DNA of 64,000 nt, taken from positions 280,010 to 344,009 of the forward strand of contig NZ_JARGDK010000001.1 in the NCBI RefSeq assembly GCF_029210495.1, read 5' to 3'. Position numbers and translations under genes: made by a program. The notes beneath the pieces are model-generated. The model ran no database searches and was not told the DNA's origin. It was given only the letters and a program-made list of their open reading frames with translations. Source of the DNA: Pseudothioclava nitratireducens (GTDB lineage Bacteria > Pseudomonadota > Alphaproteobacteria > Rhodobacterales > Rhodobacteraceae). Below, one piece after another: positions 1 through 8,597 of the stretch; position 1 is the first letter of the stretch; each line of letters opens with the position of its first letter.

Positions 1-11
1 CTCGAAAGCCT

Positions 12-128
12 GATACCTCCGGCGAGCGTATTTGACGTTCGATGAAAGCGAGCGACCCCTGCGTCCAATCGCTCGAAATATCCCGGGGGTGAATGGGCAT
101 AGCCCAGAGGGGGCAGCGCCCCCTGCGC
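12..128. repeat. composite intergenic palindrome, copy 1 (left half degenerate)
   Basis: The right half is clear: AAATATCCCGGGGGT (76-90), then a small GGGC/GCCC hairpin, then a GGGGGCAGCGCCCCC-like hairpin (108-124). The left half near 15-37 is a decayed mirror image ending in TATTTGACG. A variable inner stem (GCGAGCGA/TCGCTCG) lies between the halves. The same architecture recurs at 3084, 11786, 35973, 49194 and 59874. This copy lies just past the 3' end of the HIT gene and fills most of the first 131 bases, in which I see no gene. Confidence 0.6.
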
Positions 129-131
129 CCC

Positions 132-512
132 TCACCGCATCAAGAGCATCGGGCCCATCGGCCGACCGGCCAGAATATGCAGGTGGTAATGCGGCACTTC
201 CTGCACGCCATCCTCGCCGGCATTGGTGATCGCGCGAAACCCTTCGCCGCCATGGCCCGGCTCGCAGCCCAGCATCTTGCAGACCTGCCCGGCCGCGCGG
301 GCGAAATCGACGATCTCCTCGGCGCTGGCGTCATTGCAGAAATGGTCGAAACACACATAAGGCCCCTTGGGGATCACAAGCACATGATCGGGCGCTTTGG
401 GCGCGATATCGCGGAAGGCCAGCGTATGCTCGGTTTCCAGAACGGTATTGTTCGGGATCTCGCCGCGCAGGATTTTGGCAAAGATATTCTGGTCGTCATA
501 GGCATAGGCCAT
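132..512 (-). CDS. HIT family protein (histidine-triad nucleotide-binding hydrolase)
   Basis: This 126-residue protein has the usual HIT-domain length and carries the triad HYHLHIL near residues 108-114. Proteins of this type (HinT group) hydrolyse purine nucleotide phosphoramidates in the cytosol. That role is known for the family and is not shown here. The domain fills the whole protein, with the N-terminal DDQNIFAKILRGEIP signature of the group. The gene starts 11 bases after the stop of the glycosyltransferase gene on the same strand, so the two are probably co-transcribed. Its 3' end faces a palindromic repeat. The physiological substrate cannot be told from sequence. Confidence 0.93.
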   Translation of the reverse strand: MAYAYDDQNIFAKILRGEIPNNTVLETEHTLAFRDIAPKAPDHVLVIPKGPYVCFDHFCNDASAEEIVDFARAAGQVCKMLGCEPGHGGEGFRAITNAGEDGVQEVPHYHLHILAGRPMGPMLLMR

Positions 513-523
513 GGGATGTCTCC

Positions 524-2098
524 TCAGTCGACAAAGAGATAATCGGTCGCCGCGATCAAATGGGCGAGTTCGGGGTCCACACCAAGAAAGCGTGCGACGG
601 GCAAGGTGTTTTCCTCGGGGCCGGCCGCTTCTCGCATCCGGGTAAAGGCCGGGAAATTGGCATCGCGCATCCGGTCGGATTCGAACCGCAGATCGTAGCG
701 GATCGTCGGCAAGAGCGTGTCGATCACATCCTGCGGCGTGCGCTCACCCGCAAGCCCGACGCGGCGCGCGTGGCCCAGCAGATACTCGTCGGAGAACTCG
801 CATTCGATTTCGAGGATGCGCGTATTCGCCTTGTCCGAGGTGAAATCCTGCATCAGATCGAAGGCCGCCGGATCGAGACAGATCAACAGCTTGTCGCTTT
901 TGTGATAATCGAACAGCATCCGCACCAGCGCACGACGGTGGCGGTTGCGTTTTTCCAGCGTGCTCTCGATCCCGCCGAGATCGGGCAACCCGCCCTCTTC
1001 GTTGAACAGATACTCAACCGCCGGAATATCGGTGAGCCGCTGCACCTGATCGACGAAGCGTTTGGCGACGTGCCATTTCTTGCACACCACCATCATCAGC
1101 GTCCGTTCGCGTCCGAGGCTCGATTCGGTTTCCCAGAAACGGGGCGCGAAACGACGCCCGATCCGGCCACGGCCGGTCAGGAACTTGAACAGCGAACGCC
1201 CCTCGTTCGAGATCGGGAAATGCACGCCGGTCTGCCCCCACAGCTCGCTCAGCGCCGATTTGAGCGTCAGCGCGTCCGGGCTGATCTTGCGCGCGAACAG
1301 AAAGTCCTGGCTCAGCAGCAGATCGTAATGGTCGTTGTAGAACGTCACCGGCATCCCGTAATCGGTGAACATCAGGAAAGTGAGCGTGCGGGTGCGGATC
1401 TCGGTCTCGGGCACGACATGGCGCACGATCGTCTGGAAGAACGTCTCGTCCGGGATCCACGTCGTCTTGAAAAAGCGCATCACATCGGGGCGTTGCTCGC
1501 AGAAATCGAGCACCCATTCGATGGTGCGCCGCCGCAGGCACCACCATTGCGAGCCGATCATCATCTGGATGTCATCGGGCACGTCACGGGTCAGGCCAAG
1601 CCGCTTCTGAAGATTGTAGCTCGTATAGAAAAGCCGCTTCTGCGTGCGCTCATTGAAGAAGTGGCGATAGATCAGCCGCTCTTCCTTGAACCCCGTCTTG
1701 ATCCAGTCGGAGCTGAAGTAATCGAAGCTCTCGATGTAATCGACATCCTCCGCGTCGAGGAAACGATGCGCATATTCGGCGGTCTTGGTCTGCATGCAGT
1801 CGCCCGAAAGCATGTAGAAATGCGTGGCCTGCGGGAAGGCCTCGACCGCCGCTTTCACCGCTTCGAGCGTCGCACCGACCAGCGACCACTCGCCCCAACC
1901 GCATTTGAGCCGCTTGGCCGCGAAGGTGACCGCCTTGTTGGGCGCCAGCGCGGTGCGAATACGTTCGAAATCGGCGGGTTTCGCGCGCGCGTCGAAATGG
2001 ATCGAGACATAATCGCCCGTCGCCGTCAGACGCTGCGCCTGACTGATGACCCCTTCCGGGTCCTTGTGCGTGAGCAGAATGAAGGCGATTTTGGCCAT
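524..2098 (-). CDS. beta-1,6-N-acetylglucosaminyltransferase-like (Core-2/I-branching) glycosyltransferase
   Basis: This 524-residue protein opens with MAKIAFILLTHKDPEG and contains YMLSGDCMQTKT, both typical of the Core-2/I-branching (GT14-like) fold in roughly the first 280 residues. The C-terminal half (about 290-524) is a domain I recall only from Rhodobacterales homologues and cannot assign. The enzyme would transfer a sugar, probably an N-acetylhexosamine, to a surface glycan. It has no signal peptide or membrane helix, so it probably acts in the cytosol. It is divergent from the sulfotransferase gene at 2252 across about 150 bases, suggesting that both modify the same polysaccharide. 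Acceptor and donor are unknown. Confidence 0.82.
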   Translation of the reverse strand: MAKIAFILLTHKDPEGVISQAQRLTATGDYVSIHFDARAKPADFERIRTALAPNKAVTFAAKRLKCGWGEWSLVGATLEAVKAAVEAFPQATHFYMLSGDCMQTKTAEYAHRFLDAEDVDYIESFDYFSSDWIKTGFKEERLIYRHFFNERTQKRLFYTSYNLQKRLGLTRDVPDDIQMMIGSQWWCLRRRTIEWVLDFCEQRPDVMRFFKTTWIPDETFFQTIVRHVVPETEIRTRTLTFLMFTDYGMPVTFYNDHYDLLLSQDFLFARKISPDALTLKSALSELWGQTGVHFPISNEGRSLFKFLTGRGRIGRRFAPRFWETESSLGRERTLMMVVCKKWHVAKRFVDQVQRLTDIPAVEYLFNEEGGLPDLGGIESTLEKRNRHRRALVRMLFDYHKSDKLLICLDPAAFDLMQDFTSDKANTRILEIECEFSDEYLLGHARRVGLAGERTPQDVIDTLLPTIRYDLRFESDRMRDANFPAFTRMREAAGPEENTLPVARFLGVDPELAHLIAATDYLFVD

Positions 2099-2251
2099 TT
2101 CGGAAACAGGTCGCTCGCAACTTACCGCATTGTGGGTCTGTTTAACGTCAATAGCCGTTGAAAAGACAGAGGTTCTTTGCTCTTTAGGGGCTAAATCTTA
2201 CGCGCCTCTTTCCTGAAGAGTTTTTTACCCGCGCATCTGGAGGATATGAAT

Positions 2252-3070
2252 ATGGGGTTTCCAGGGACCTGGATGACCGAAAGCGAGAGCATGGTCTATC
2301 GCGTCGTGCCCAAATGCGCCTGCTCGTCGATCGGGCAGATCATGTTCTATTCCGACCACGGAGAATTCTTCGATGGCGACATCCATGACGCGACCGGGCG
2401 GATGCATAAATGGTCGATGGCGGACAGCCAGAAGCTCATCGAGCAAAACGTGAAATCGCATAAATCCTATGCCTTCACCTGCGTGCGCAATCCCTATGCC
2501 CGCATCCTGTCGTCGTTCTTCGACAAGATCTGTGGCATCCAGCGCAACGGCAAGCGCTATCGCGGCAACCTCGTGCCGCAACTGGTGCAGAAATACGGAA
2601 TCGAGGTCGGCTCGCCCGAGGACAATTTCGACTTCGACCAGATCAAGAGCTTCCGCCGCTTCCTGTTGTTTGCGCGTGACACCATCCGCTGGCGCCGCCC
2701 GATGGAGCCCGACATCCACTGGTCCGCAATGTCGGGCCATATCTCGACCTTCATCTGCAACGGCGGCAGCTACGACCACATCTTCTTCACCGAGAAGTTC
2801 AACGAGGGCATGCAGGTCGTTCTCGACAATTGCGAGACGCCCGTGAAGGTCGATCTCGACAAGGTGCCGCGCTTCAATGAATCCGAAGGGCATGGGCCGA
2901 AGCGCGCGCATAAGGTCAGCGAGTATTTCGACGACCTCTCGCGCCACCTCGTCTGGGAAATCTACAAGAAGGACTTCCAGCTCTTCCAATACGATTTCGA
3001 CGATCCGGACAACAAGATGCCGATCGGCGAAATCGACCTCGACGAGGTCCATGCGAAGCTCGGCACCTGA
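2252..3070 (+). CDS. sulfotransferase family protein
   Basis: This protein of about 272 residues has two hallmarks of PAPS-dependent sulfotransferases. VPKCACSS near residue 17 is the 5'-phosphosulfate loop, and RNPYARILSSF near residue 80 is the 3'-phosphate region. It resembles the sulfotransferase-2 type that modifies carbohydrates. Two start codons are possible, at 2246 and 2252. The GGAGGA ribosome site at 2239-2244 is only one base from the first but seven bases from the second, so I chose 2252. The gene is divergent from the glycosyltransferase gene and may decorate the same surface glycan. The acceptor is unknown. Confidence 0.82.
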   Translation: MGFPGTWMTESESMVYRVVPKCACSSIGQIMFYSDHGEFFDGDIHDATGRMHKWSMADSQKLIEQNVKSHKSYAFTCVRNPYARILSSFFDKICGIQRNGKRYRGNLVPQLVQKYGIEVGSPEDNFDFDQIKSFRRFLLFARDTIRWRRPMEPDIHWSAMSGHISTFICNGGSYDHIFFTEKFNEGMQVVLDNCETPVKVDLDKVPRFNESEGHGPKRAHKVSEYFDDLSRHLVWEIYKKDFQLFQYDFDDPDNKMPIGEIDLDEVHAKLGT

Positions 3071-3083
3071 GCCAAACGCAAGA

Positions 3084-3225
3084 AGGGGGGCGCTGCCCCC
3101 CTCGGCCTTTGGCCTCACCCCCCCGGGATATTTGACGCGATTGGAACGAAAGGTCTCGTTTCCAATTGCCCGAAATATCCCGGGGTGAATTTTCCGAAGG
3201 AAAAGAGGGGCAGCGCCCCTTTGCC
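3084..3225. repeat. composite intergenic palindrome, copy 2 (complete)
   Basis: This is the best-preserved copy. An outer hairpin GGGGGGCGCTGCCCCCC (3085-3101) is followed by a GGCC-TTT-GGCC stem. The inverted pair CCCCGGGATATTT (3121-3133) and AAATATCCCGGGG (3173-3185) comes next, with an inner stem ATTGGAACGA/TCGTTTCCAAT between them. A closing AGGGGCAGCGCCCCT hairpin (3207-3221) ends it. It separates the convergent 3' ends of the sulfotransferase and kinase genes. It may serve as a bidirectional terminator, but it lacks a strong T-run. Confidence 0.75.
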
Positions 3226-4212
3226 TCAGATCAGCCCGTGCTCGCGGAAGAGCTGTTTGACATCAGTCTCGGGGCGGGCGCCGAAATGGCTGATGACTTC
3301 GGCGGCCGCGACGCAGCCCATCTGCCCTGCCACTTTCAGGCTCTGGCCGGTTGCATAGCCATAAAGGAATCCCGCCGCGAACTGATCGCCCGCGCCGGTC
3401 GCATCGACCGGCACCACCCGGTGGACGGGGACCTCGACGCGCTCCTCGCCCCGGATCAGCACCACATCGTCGCCCGAGCGCGTGCAGACCACCATCGCAC
3501 AATCGGCGGCGGCCTGTTTGAGCGCGCTTTCCAGATCGCTCTGGTAGAGCGATTCCCATTCGTGATGGTTGCCGATCACGTAATCCATCTCGTCGCGCAC
3601 GAGCCTGCGGAAGCTGTCGCGGTGGCGATCCACGCAGAACGGGTCCGATAGAGAGATCCCCGCCTTGCCACCGCCCCGCCGGGTCGCCTGCGCGGCCTTG
3701 AGAAACGCCGCCTTGCCGTGGTCCTTGTCGAAGAGATAGCCCTCGAGGAACAGGATCTGCGCGTTCTCGGTCACCTCAAGCGAGACATCCTCGGTCGAGA
3801 CCTCGGCCGAAATCCCGAGATAGGTGTTCATCGACCGCTCCCCATCGGGCGAGACGAAGATCATCGAGCGCGACGTCGGCAGGTCGCCGGTCTTGACCGG
3901 CGGGTTCGGAAAATCCGTCCCCTCGGCGCGCAGCGCGGCCTCGTAGAAGCGGCCCAGAGCATCGTCGCGCACCCGGCCGATAAAGGCCGTCCGCAGACCC
4001 AGATTGCCCAGACCCGCGATGGTGTTCGCGACCGACCCGCCCGGCGCCTGCGTGCGATCCGACATCGCGGCATAAAGCGTCTCGGCGCGCTCGCGCTCGA
4101 TCAGCTGCATGATGCCTTTCTCGATCCCCATATGTTCGAGGAAGCTGTCGTCACTCTGGCTGATCACATCGACAACGGCATTGCCGATGCCCACCACCTG
4201 ATAACTGGTCAC
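3226..4212 (-). CDS. PfkB family carbohydrate/adenosine kinase
   Basis: This 328-residue protein has the PfkB signatures: GNAVVDVI at the N terminus, GGSVANTIAGL in the substrate region, and DATGAGDQFAAGFLYG near the C terminus with the anion-hole GAGD and catalytic Asp. Homologues in this group are usually annotated as adenosine kinase (adenosine + ATP to AMP + ADP), but a sugar kinase role is also possible. I chose the GTG at 4212 because GGAGACCTCC lies directly upstream. An upstream in-frame extension would run back into nth. The gene follows nth after 14 bases on the same strand and is probably in one operon with it. Confidence 0.85.
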   Translation of the reverse strand: MTSYQVVGIGNAVVDVISQSDDSFLEHMGIEKGIMQLIERERAETLYAAMSDRTQAPGGSVANTIAGLGNLGLRTAFIGRVRDDALGRFYEAALRAEGTDFPNPPVKTGDLPTSRSMIFVSPDGERSMNTYLGISAEVSTEDVSLEVTENAQILFLEGYLFDKDHGKAAFLKAAQATRRGGGKAGISLSDPFCVDRHRDSFRRLVRDEMDYVIGNHHEWESLYQSDLESALKQAAADCAMVVCTRSGDDVVLIRGEERVEVPVHRVVPVDATGAGDQFAAGFLYGYATGQSLKVAGQMGCVAAAEVISHFGARPETDVKQLFREHGLI

Positions 4213-4226
4213 GGAGGTCTCCTTGG

Positions 4227-4871
4227 TTAAACGGTCTTGTCCTCGAAGGGACAGAGGTCGCGGATCACGCAGGCGCCGCATTTGGGCTTGCGCGCGACGC
4301 ATGTATAGCGGCCATGCAGGATCAGCCAGTGATGCGCGTGGCGCTGATATTCGACGGGCACGTTGTCCTCAATCGCGCGCTCGACAGCGTCCACATCCTT
4401 GCCCGGGCAGATGCCGGTGCGGTTGCCGATCCGGAAAATATGCGTGTCGACCGCCTGCGCGGGGTGACCGAACCACATGTTCAGCACCACATTTGCGGTC
4501 TTGCGCCCGACACCCGGCAGCGCAGTCAGCGCGGCGCGCGAGCTGGGCACGACACCCTCGTAGCGCTCCACGAGGATCTGACTCATCTTGATGACATTCT
4601 TGGCCTTTTGCCGAAACAGCCCAATCGTCTTGATATGCTCGATCAAGCCTGCCTCGCCGAGTGCGAGCATCTTCTCGGGCGTATCGGCAATCGGGAACAG
4701 GTCCTTGGTCGCCTTGTTCACGCCCACATCCGTCGCCTGCGCCGAGAGCGCCACCGCAACCAGCAGCGTGTAGGCGTTGGTGTGGTCGAGTTCACCCTTG
4801 GGATGAGGCTCCGCCGCCTCGAAGCGCGCGAAGACCTCTTTCATCGTCATGTAGTCGAGTTGCTTGGCCAT
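4227..4871 (-). CDS. nth: endonuclease III (DNA glycosylase/AP lyase)
   Basis: This enzyme removes oxidised pyrimidines in base-excision repair and cuts the abasic site. The 214-residue length matches the family. The helix-hairpin-helix is ALPGVGRKTANVV, which contains the catalytic Lys. The catalytic Asp is in AVDTHIFR. The C-terminal [4Fe-4S] ligands are spaced C-X6-C-X2-C-X5-C in the segment CVARKPKCGACVIRDLC. All key residues are present. It is upstream of the PfkB kinase in the same transcription direction. Confidence 0.97.
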   Translation of the reverse strand: MAKQLDYMTMKEVFARFEAAEPHPKGELDHTNAYTLLVAVALSAQATDVGVNKATKDLFPIADTPEKMLALGEAGLIEHIKTIGLFRQKAKNVIKMSQILVERYEGVVPSSRAALTALPGVGRKTANVVLNMWFGHPAQAVDTHIFRIGNRTGICPGKDVDAVERAIEDNVPVEYQRHAHHWLILHGRYTCVARKPKCGACVIRDLCPFEDKTV

Positions 4872-4992
4872 GCTTTCCTATGCCCCGCGCCCCGGCTTGC
4901 GGCAAGGGCCTCGATGGGTTTGCCGAAAAAACTCGGGATTTTCCGGGCGGCGTTAACCGGGCGTTTGTGAACTCTGCGCAAACTGACGGGGA

Positions 4993-5946
4993 ATGGCAGG
5001 AACGGACAAAGCTATGGACCGCGGTTATCCGGCAACGGCAATCACCCATGACAGGGCCGCAAGGGCATGGCGGCTGGATGCCGGGTTCGACACGGTCGAC
5101 GGGATGTGGCGGATCGTCGATGCGGGGGCCACCGCGCGCGTGCTCGACGCGGGCGGGGGCTGCGTGTACGAAGGGGTGATCTCTGCCGATCTTCCTGTTC
5201 TGCTTAGCTGCGGGGAGCAGGAGTTGCGCCTTGAGCCGCTCGAAATTGACGGGCACACGGTGCTCTATCTCGCCTCCGCGCCGATGCAGCCGGGGCAAAG
5301 CTATCTGGAACAGCCGCTGAAACTCACCGGGGGGCGCCATCCCGCACCGGAGGAATTGGCAAACCTGCCGGCCTTCGGGGCCGGAACGATGATCGCGACC
5401 GATCAGGGTGAGATGCCGGTCGACTGGTTGCGACCGGGCGACATGATCCTCACGCGCGACAACGGGTATCAGCCGCTTTTATGGCTTGGCCAGCACATGA
5501 TGCCGCGCCGGGCCGCATCCGACGCGCGCCCGCGCCGTGTCCGGTTCGATCAGTTCGGCGCCGGACAACCCGCGCGTGACCTTGTGGCGACGCCGGGAAC
5601 CGGGCTGCTGCTGGCGGGGCCGGAGCTTGATCTCTGGTTTGGCGAATCCGAAATGCTGGCCCGATTCGACACCCTGCCAAATTGCGACGATCGCGCAGAC
5701 GGGGCGCAGCCGCTCTATTCGCTCGTGTTCGACCAGCCAGACATCATTCTGGCAGAAGGGCTTTGGGTCAGCACCGTGCATGTCGATCCCGATTTCATTT
5801 CTCTTCTGCCTGACGGGGTGCGTGGCGTGCTTGGCCCGCGTCTGGCCGCCCCACATACTCAGCCCGCCCGCGCGTGGATGGCGGCCTGGGAGGTCGGCAT
5901 GCTCGCCCGCGAACGCAAGGCAAGGCGCGCTCGGCTCGCGGCCTGA
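4993..5946 (+). CDS. Hint-domain-containing protein
   Basis: The middle of this 317-residue protein (about 128-265) is a Hint (Hedgehog/intein) module. It starts FGAGTMIATDQGEMPVDWL and later has LVATPGTGLLLAG and ILAEGLWVSTVHVD, which resemble the module's blocks. Such stand-alone Hint proteins are common in Rhodobacterales and their function is unknown. The residue at the canonical splice position is Ala/Gly rather than Cys, so autocatalysis is doubtful. The N-terminal 120 residues have no recognisable domain. The start at 4993 has a GGGGA just upstream; an ATG at 5014 is an alternative. I see no signal peptide. Confidence 0.75.
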   Translation: MAGTDKAMDRGYPATAITHDRAARAWRLDAGFDTVDGMWRIVDAGATARVLDAGGGCVYEGVISADLPVLLSCGEQELRLEPLEIDGHTVLYLASAPMQPGQSYLEQPLKLTGGRHPAPEELANLPAFGAGTMIATDQGEMPVDWLRPGDMILTRDNGYQPLLWLGQHMMPRRAASDARPRRVRFDQFGAGQPARDLVATPGTGLLLAGPELDLWFGESEMLARFDTLPNCDDRADGAQPLYSLVFDQPDIILAEGLWVSTVHVDPDFISLLPDGVRGVLGPRLAAPHTQPARAWMAAWEVGMLARERKARRARLAA

Positions 5947-6012
5947 GCAATGTGCATGTTTCGGGTCGCCCATGCGGCCCTGCCGGCCTAGAGTGACCGG
6001 GAGGAGAGAGCC

Positions 6013-6891
6013 ATGACCCAATCCGCCCCGGAAAACCGCTACCATTACAAGCTGATTGCACGCGCGCTGACCGAGATTGACGCCGCACAAGAGGCGCGCA
6101 TCTCACTCTCCCTCGATGCCCTAGCAGAGCGTCTGGGCATGAGCCCCGCACATTTTCAACGCGTCTTTTCGGCTTGGGTCGGGGTCTCGCCCAAACGCTA
6201 CCAGCAATATCTTACGCTCGATTTCATCCGAGAGCGTCTTGCCCAAGAGCGCGAGCCGCTCGATGCGCTTGCGGATGCGGCAGGTCTTTCGGGAACCGGG
6301 CGGCTTCACGATCTGGTGCTGCGCTGGGAGGCAATGACGCCGGGCGAATTCGCACAAGGGGCGGCGGGCCTGACGCTGCGCTGGGGCGCATTTGACACCC
6401 CCTTTGGCCCCGCCATAGTCATGGCGACCGAGCGCGGTATCTGCGGCATGGGGTTTGCCGCTGAAATCGGGATCAAAGCGGCCTTCGACGATCTGGCCCG
6501 GCGCTGGCCCGCCGCCCACCTTGTCGAAGATCCCACGGCTATCGCACCATGGGTGGAGGCCGCTTTTGGCGGTCACGGAGCACCGCTCACGCTGATCGGC
6601 GCGCCGTTCCAGATCAAAGTCTGGGAGGCCCTTCTCGCCATCCCTTCGGGCGAAGTGACCACCTATTCCGACATCGCCACCGCTATCGGCAATCCGCGCG
6701 CTGTCCGTGCGGTGGGAACCGCCATCGGGCGCAACCCGATCTCGCTCTTGATCCCGTGCCACCGGGCGCTGCGCAAATCGGGCGCCTTGGGCGGCTATCA
6801 CTGGGGGCTGCCGGTCAAGCGCGCGCTGCTCGCATGGGAGGCGGCGCGCGCCGATGCCGGAGCCAGCGCCTTTCCGCTCGCAGGGAGTTGA
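6013..6891 (+). CDS. ada: Ada-like protein: AraC HTH fused to O6-methylguanine-DNA methyltransferase
   Basis: This 292-residue protein combines an AraC-type helix-turn-helix (about 10-115, with DALAERLGMSPAHFQRVFSAWVGVSPKRYQQY) with an Ogt-type methyltransferase (about 120-285). The suicide motif IPCHRALRKSG places the methyl-accepting Cys at residue 249. It repairs O6-alkylguanine by transferring the alkyl group to that Cys. The N-terminal zinc/Cys phosphotriester domain of classical Ada is absent. Methyl sensing, if any, must therefore differ from the E. coli scheme. A GGGAGGAGAG ribosome site precedes the ATG. Confidence 0.92.
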   Translation: MTQSAPENRYHYKLIARALTEIDAAQEARISLSLDALAERLGMSPAHFQRVFSAWVGVSPKRYQQYLTLDFIRERLAQEREPLDALADAAGLSGTGRLHDLVLRWEAMTPGEFAQGAAGLTLRWGAFDTPFGPAIVMATERGICGMGFAAEIGIKAAFDDLARRWPAAHLVEDPTAIAPWVEAAFGGHGAPLTLIGAPFQIKVWEALLAIPSGEVTTYSDIATAIGNPRAVRAVGTAIGRNPISLLIPCHRALRKSGALGGYHWGLPVKRALLAWEAARADAGASAFPLAGS

Positions 6892-7011
6892 TGGGCGGAA
6901 ACCCGCGCGCGCCCGCACAAGTGATGGAACCAGCTCGCCATTTGCGCGTAATCTGCGCAGCGAAATCAGGCGCCGGACCGTGGACCCGGCCCAAGACAAA
7001 AGGCGAGAGCA

Positions 7012-7677
7012 ATGAAACTGACGACCCCCCTTCTTTTGGCGACGCTGGCCGCGACGGGCCTCGCGGGCTGCATGGACCCCTATGCAAGCGACAACAGCAC
7101 CAATCCCAATGCCAACCGCAATCAGGCCGCCGTTGCAGGCGCATTGATGGGCGGCATCCTTGGCGCCGCCACCGCGGACGGGGATGAGCGCCTTGAGAAG
7201 ACACTGGCAGGTGCCGCCGTGGGCGGGATCGTGGGCGGCGCCATCGGCGCCTCGCTCGACGCTCAGGCGCAAGAGCTGCGCCGCGATCTCGACACGCAAG
7301 GCGTGCGCATCGTCAACACCGGCAAGGAGCTGATCGTGACCATGCCGCAAGACGTGCTCTTCGCGACCGACAGTGCCGAGCTGCGCCCCGATCTGCGTCA
7401 GGACCTCTACACGCTCGCCGTGTCTCTGAACCGCTACCCGAACACCACTGTTTCGGTGATCGGCCATACCGACAGCGAGGGCACTGCCGCCTATAACCAG
7501 CGTCTCTCCGAGGATCGCGCGGATGCAGTCGCCTATGTGCTGATCTCGGCGGGCGTGCCGCGTCAGCGCGTTCTCTCTTACGGGCGCGGTGAGGATCAGC
7601 CGGTGGCAACCAACCTCACGCCCGAGGGCCGAGCGCAGAACCGGCGCGTCGAATTCATCATCACGCCGAACCAGTAA
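7012..7677 (+). CDS. OmpA-family lipoprotein with glycine-zipper segment
   Basis: This 221-residue protein has a lipoprotein signal with lipobox LAGC (Cys20). A Gly/Ala-rich zipper region (about 42-85, AAVGGIVGGAIGASLDAQ) follows, then a C-terminal OmpA peptidoglycan-binding domain. That domain has the signature VIGHTDSEGTAAYNQRLSEDRADAV near residues 145-170. It is expected to anchor the outer membrane to the cell wall, as YiaD/Pal-like proteins do. A strong hairpin terminator follows directly, so it is probably monocistronic. Confidence 0.9.
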   Translation: MKLTTPLLLATLAATGLAGCMDPYASDNSTNPNANRNQAAVAGALMGGILGAATADGDERLEKTLAGAAVGGIVGGAIGASLDAQAQELRRDLDTQGVRIVNTGKELIVTMPQDVLFATDSAELRPDLRQDLYTLAVSLNRYPNTTVSVIGHTDSEGTAAYNQRLSEDRADAVAYVLISAGVPRQRVLSYGRGEDQPVATNLTPEGRAQNRRVEFIITPNQ

Positions 7678-7695
7678 ACACAGGCGACGCACACC

Positions 7696-7724
7696 AAAAG
7701 GCCGGGGCAACCCGGCCTTTTTTA
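7696..7724 (+). terminator. intrinsic terminator of the OmpA-family gene
   Basis: The stem AAAAGGCCGGG/CCCGGCCTTTT has a GCAA loop and runs into a T-rich tail. It lies 18 bases after the stop codon. Confidence 0.9.
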
Positions 7725-7741
7725 TTGCCCCGCCCGCGCAG

Positions 7742-7760
7742 TGGTCATACATCTTGACCA
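7742..7760. promoter_or_regulatory. possible operator upstream of GntR gene (TGGTCA-N7-TGACCA)
   Basis: TGGTCA (7742-7747) and TGACCA (7755-7760) form an inverted repeat 15 bases before the GntR start codon. FadR/PdhR-type GntR regulators often bind TGGT...ACCA dyads, though with a shorter spacer. Autoregulation is my inference. Confidence 0.35.
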
Positions 7761-7775
7761 GAACGGGGGGAGAAT

Positions 7776-8543
7776 ATGCCGTTTCAGAAGATTGAATCCG
7801 AAAAACTTGCCTCGGCGGTCGTGCGCCAGATCGAGGGGCTGATCCTGCAAGGCATTCTGCGCCCCGGAGAGCGCCTGCCCTCTGAGCGCGAACTCTCCGA
7901 GCGCCTTGGCGTGTCACGCCCCAGCCTGCGCGAAGCCGTGGCAGAGCTGCAAGAGGCCGGTCTTCTGACCACCAAGGCCGGATCCGGCATCTTCGTGGCG
8001 GACGTTCTGGGCTCCGCCTTCTCGCCCGCGCTGATCCGGCTGTTTGCGACCAACGATCAGGCAGTGTTCGACTACCTGTCCTTCCGCCGCGATCTTGAAG
8101 GGCTGGCCGCCGAGCGCGCCGCACATCTGGGGTCCGACACCGATCTTGCGGTGATCCGCACGATTTTCGAGAAGATGGAAATCGCGCATGTGAAGCGCAA
8201 TCCCGCAGACGAAGCCGAACTCGACGCGCAGTTTCACATGGCAATCATCGAGGCCAGCCATAATGTCATCATGCTGCATATGATGCGCGCGATGTTCGAT
8301 CTGCTCAGCGAGGGGGTGTTCTACAACCGCTCGGTGATGTTCCGGAACCGCTCGACCCGGGACGCGCTGCTCGAACAGCATCGCGCGATCAACGTGGCCA
8401 TTCAGGCCCGTGATGGGGCAGCCGCACGGGCGGCGGTCGCGGCGCATATGGACTTCGTGGATCAGGCGCTCAGCGAGCAGCGCAAGGCCGAACGACACGA
8501 GGAACTGGCCCGGCTGCGCTTACGACATGAACACGATCATTGA
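7776..8543 (+). CDS. GntR family transcriptional regulator, FadR/FCD subfamily
   Basis: This 255-residue protein has an N-terminal winged helix (about 8-75; LPSERELSERLGVSRPSLREAVAELQEAGLL) followed by an all-helical FCD ligand domain to about residue 235. The family senses organic acids such as lactate, pyruvate, glycolate or acyl-CoA. The ligand here cannot be told. It is monocistronic and convergent with the ATP synthase operon, so the neighbours give no target. The ribosome site GGGGGGAGA lies just before the ATG. An inverted repeat at 7742-7760 may be its own operator. Confidence 0.9.
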   Translation: MPFQKIESEKLASAVVRQIEGLILQGILRPGERLPSERELSERLGVSRPSLREAVAELQEAGLLTTKAGSGIFVADVLGSAFSPALIRLFATNDQAVFDYLSFRRDLEGLAAERAAHLGSDTDLAVIRTIFEKMEIAHVKRNPADEAELDAQFHMAIIEASHNVIMLHMMRAMFDLLSEGVFYNRSVMFRNRSTRDALLEQHRAINVAIQARDGAAARAAVAAHMDFVDQALSEQRKAERHEELARLRLRHEHDH

Positions 8544-8549
8544 ATGGAT

Positions 8550-8574
8550 AAACCCGGCCCAAGGGCCGGGTTTT
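8550..8574. terminator. bidirectional terminator between GntR gene and atpF
   Basis: The near-perfect dyad AAACCCGGCCC-AA-GGGCCGGGTTT sits between two convergent genes. It has T/A-rich flanks on both sides. Confidence 0.85.
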
Positions 8575-8597
8575 CGATTTCAGCCCGGGTGACCCGC

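Noticed and set aside
560-2161. Long plus-strand open frame opposite the glycosyltransferase gene
   Set aside because: The minus-strand frame has recognisable motifs and a family match; the opposite frame is Arg/His-rich with no motif, typical of GC-rich shadows.
6121-8244. A 707-codon minus-strand frame opposite ada, the OmpA-family gene and the GntR gene
   Set aside because: It crosses three certain genes and a terminator and has no domain.
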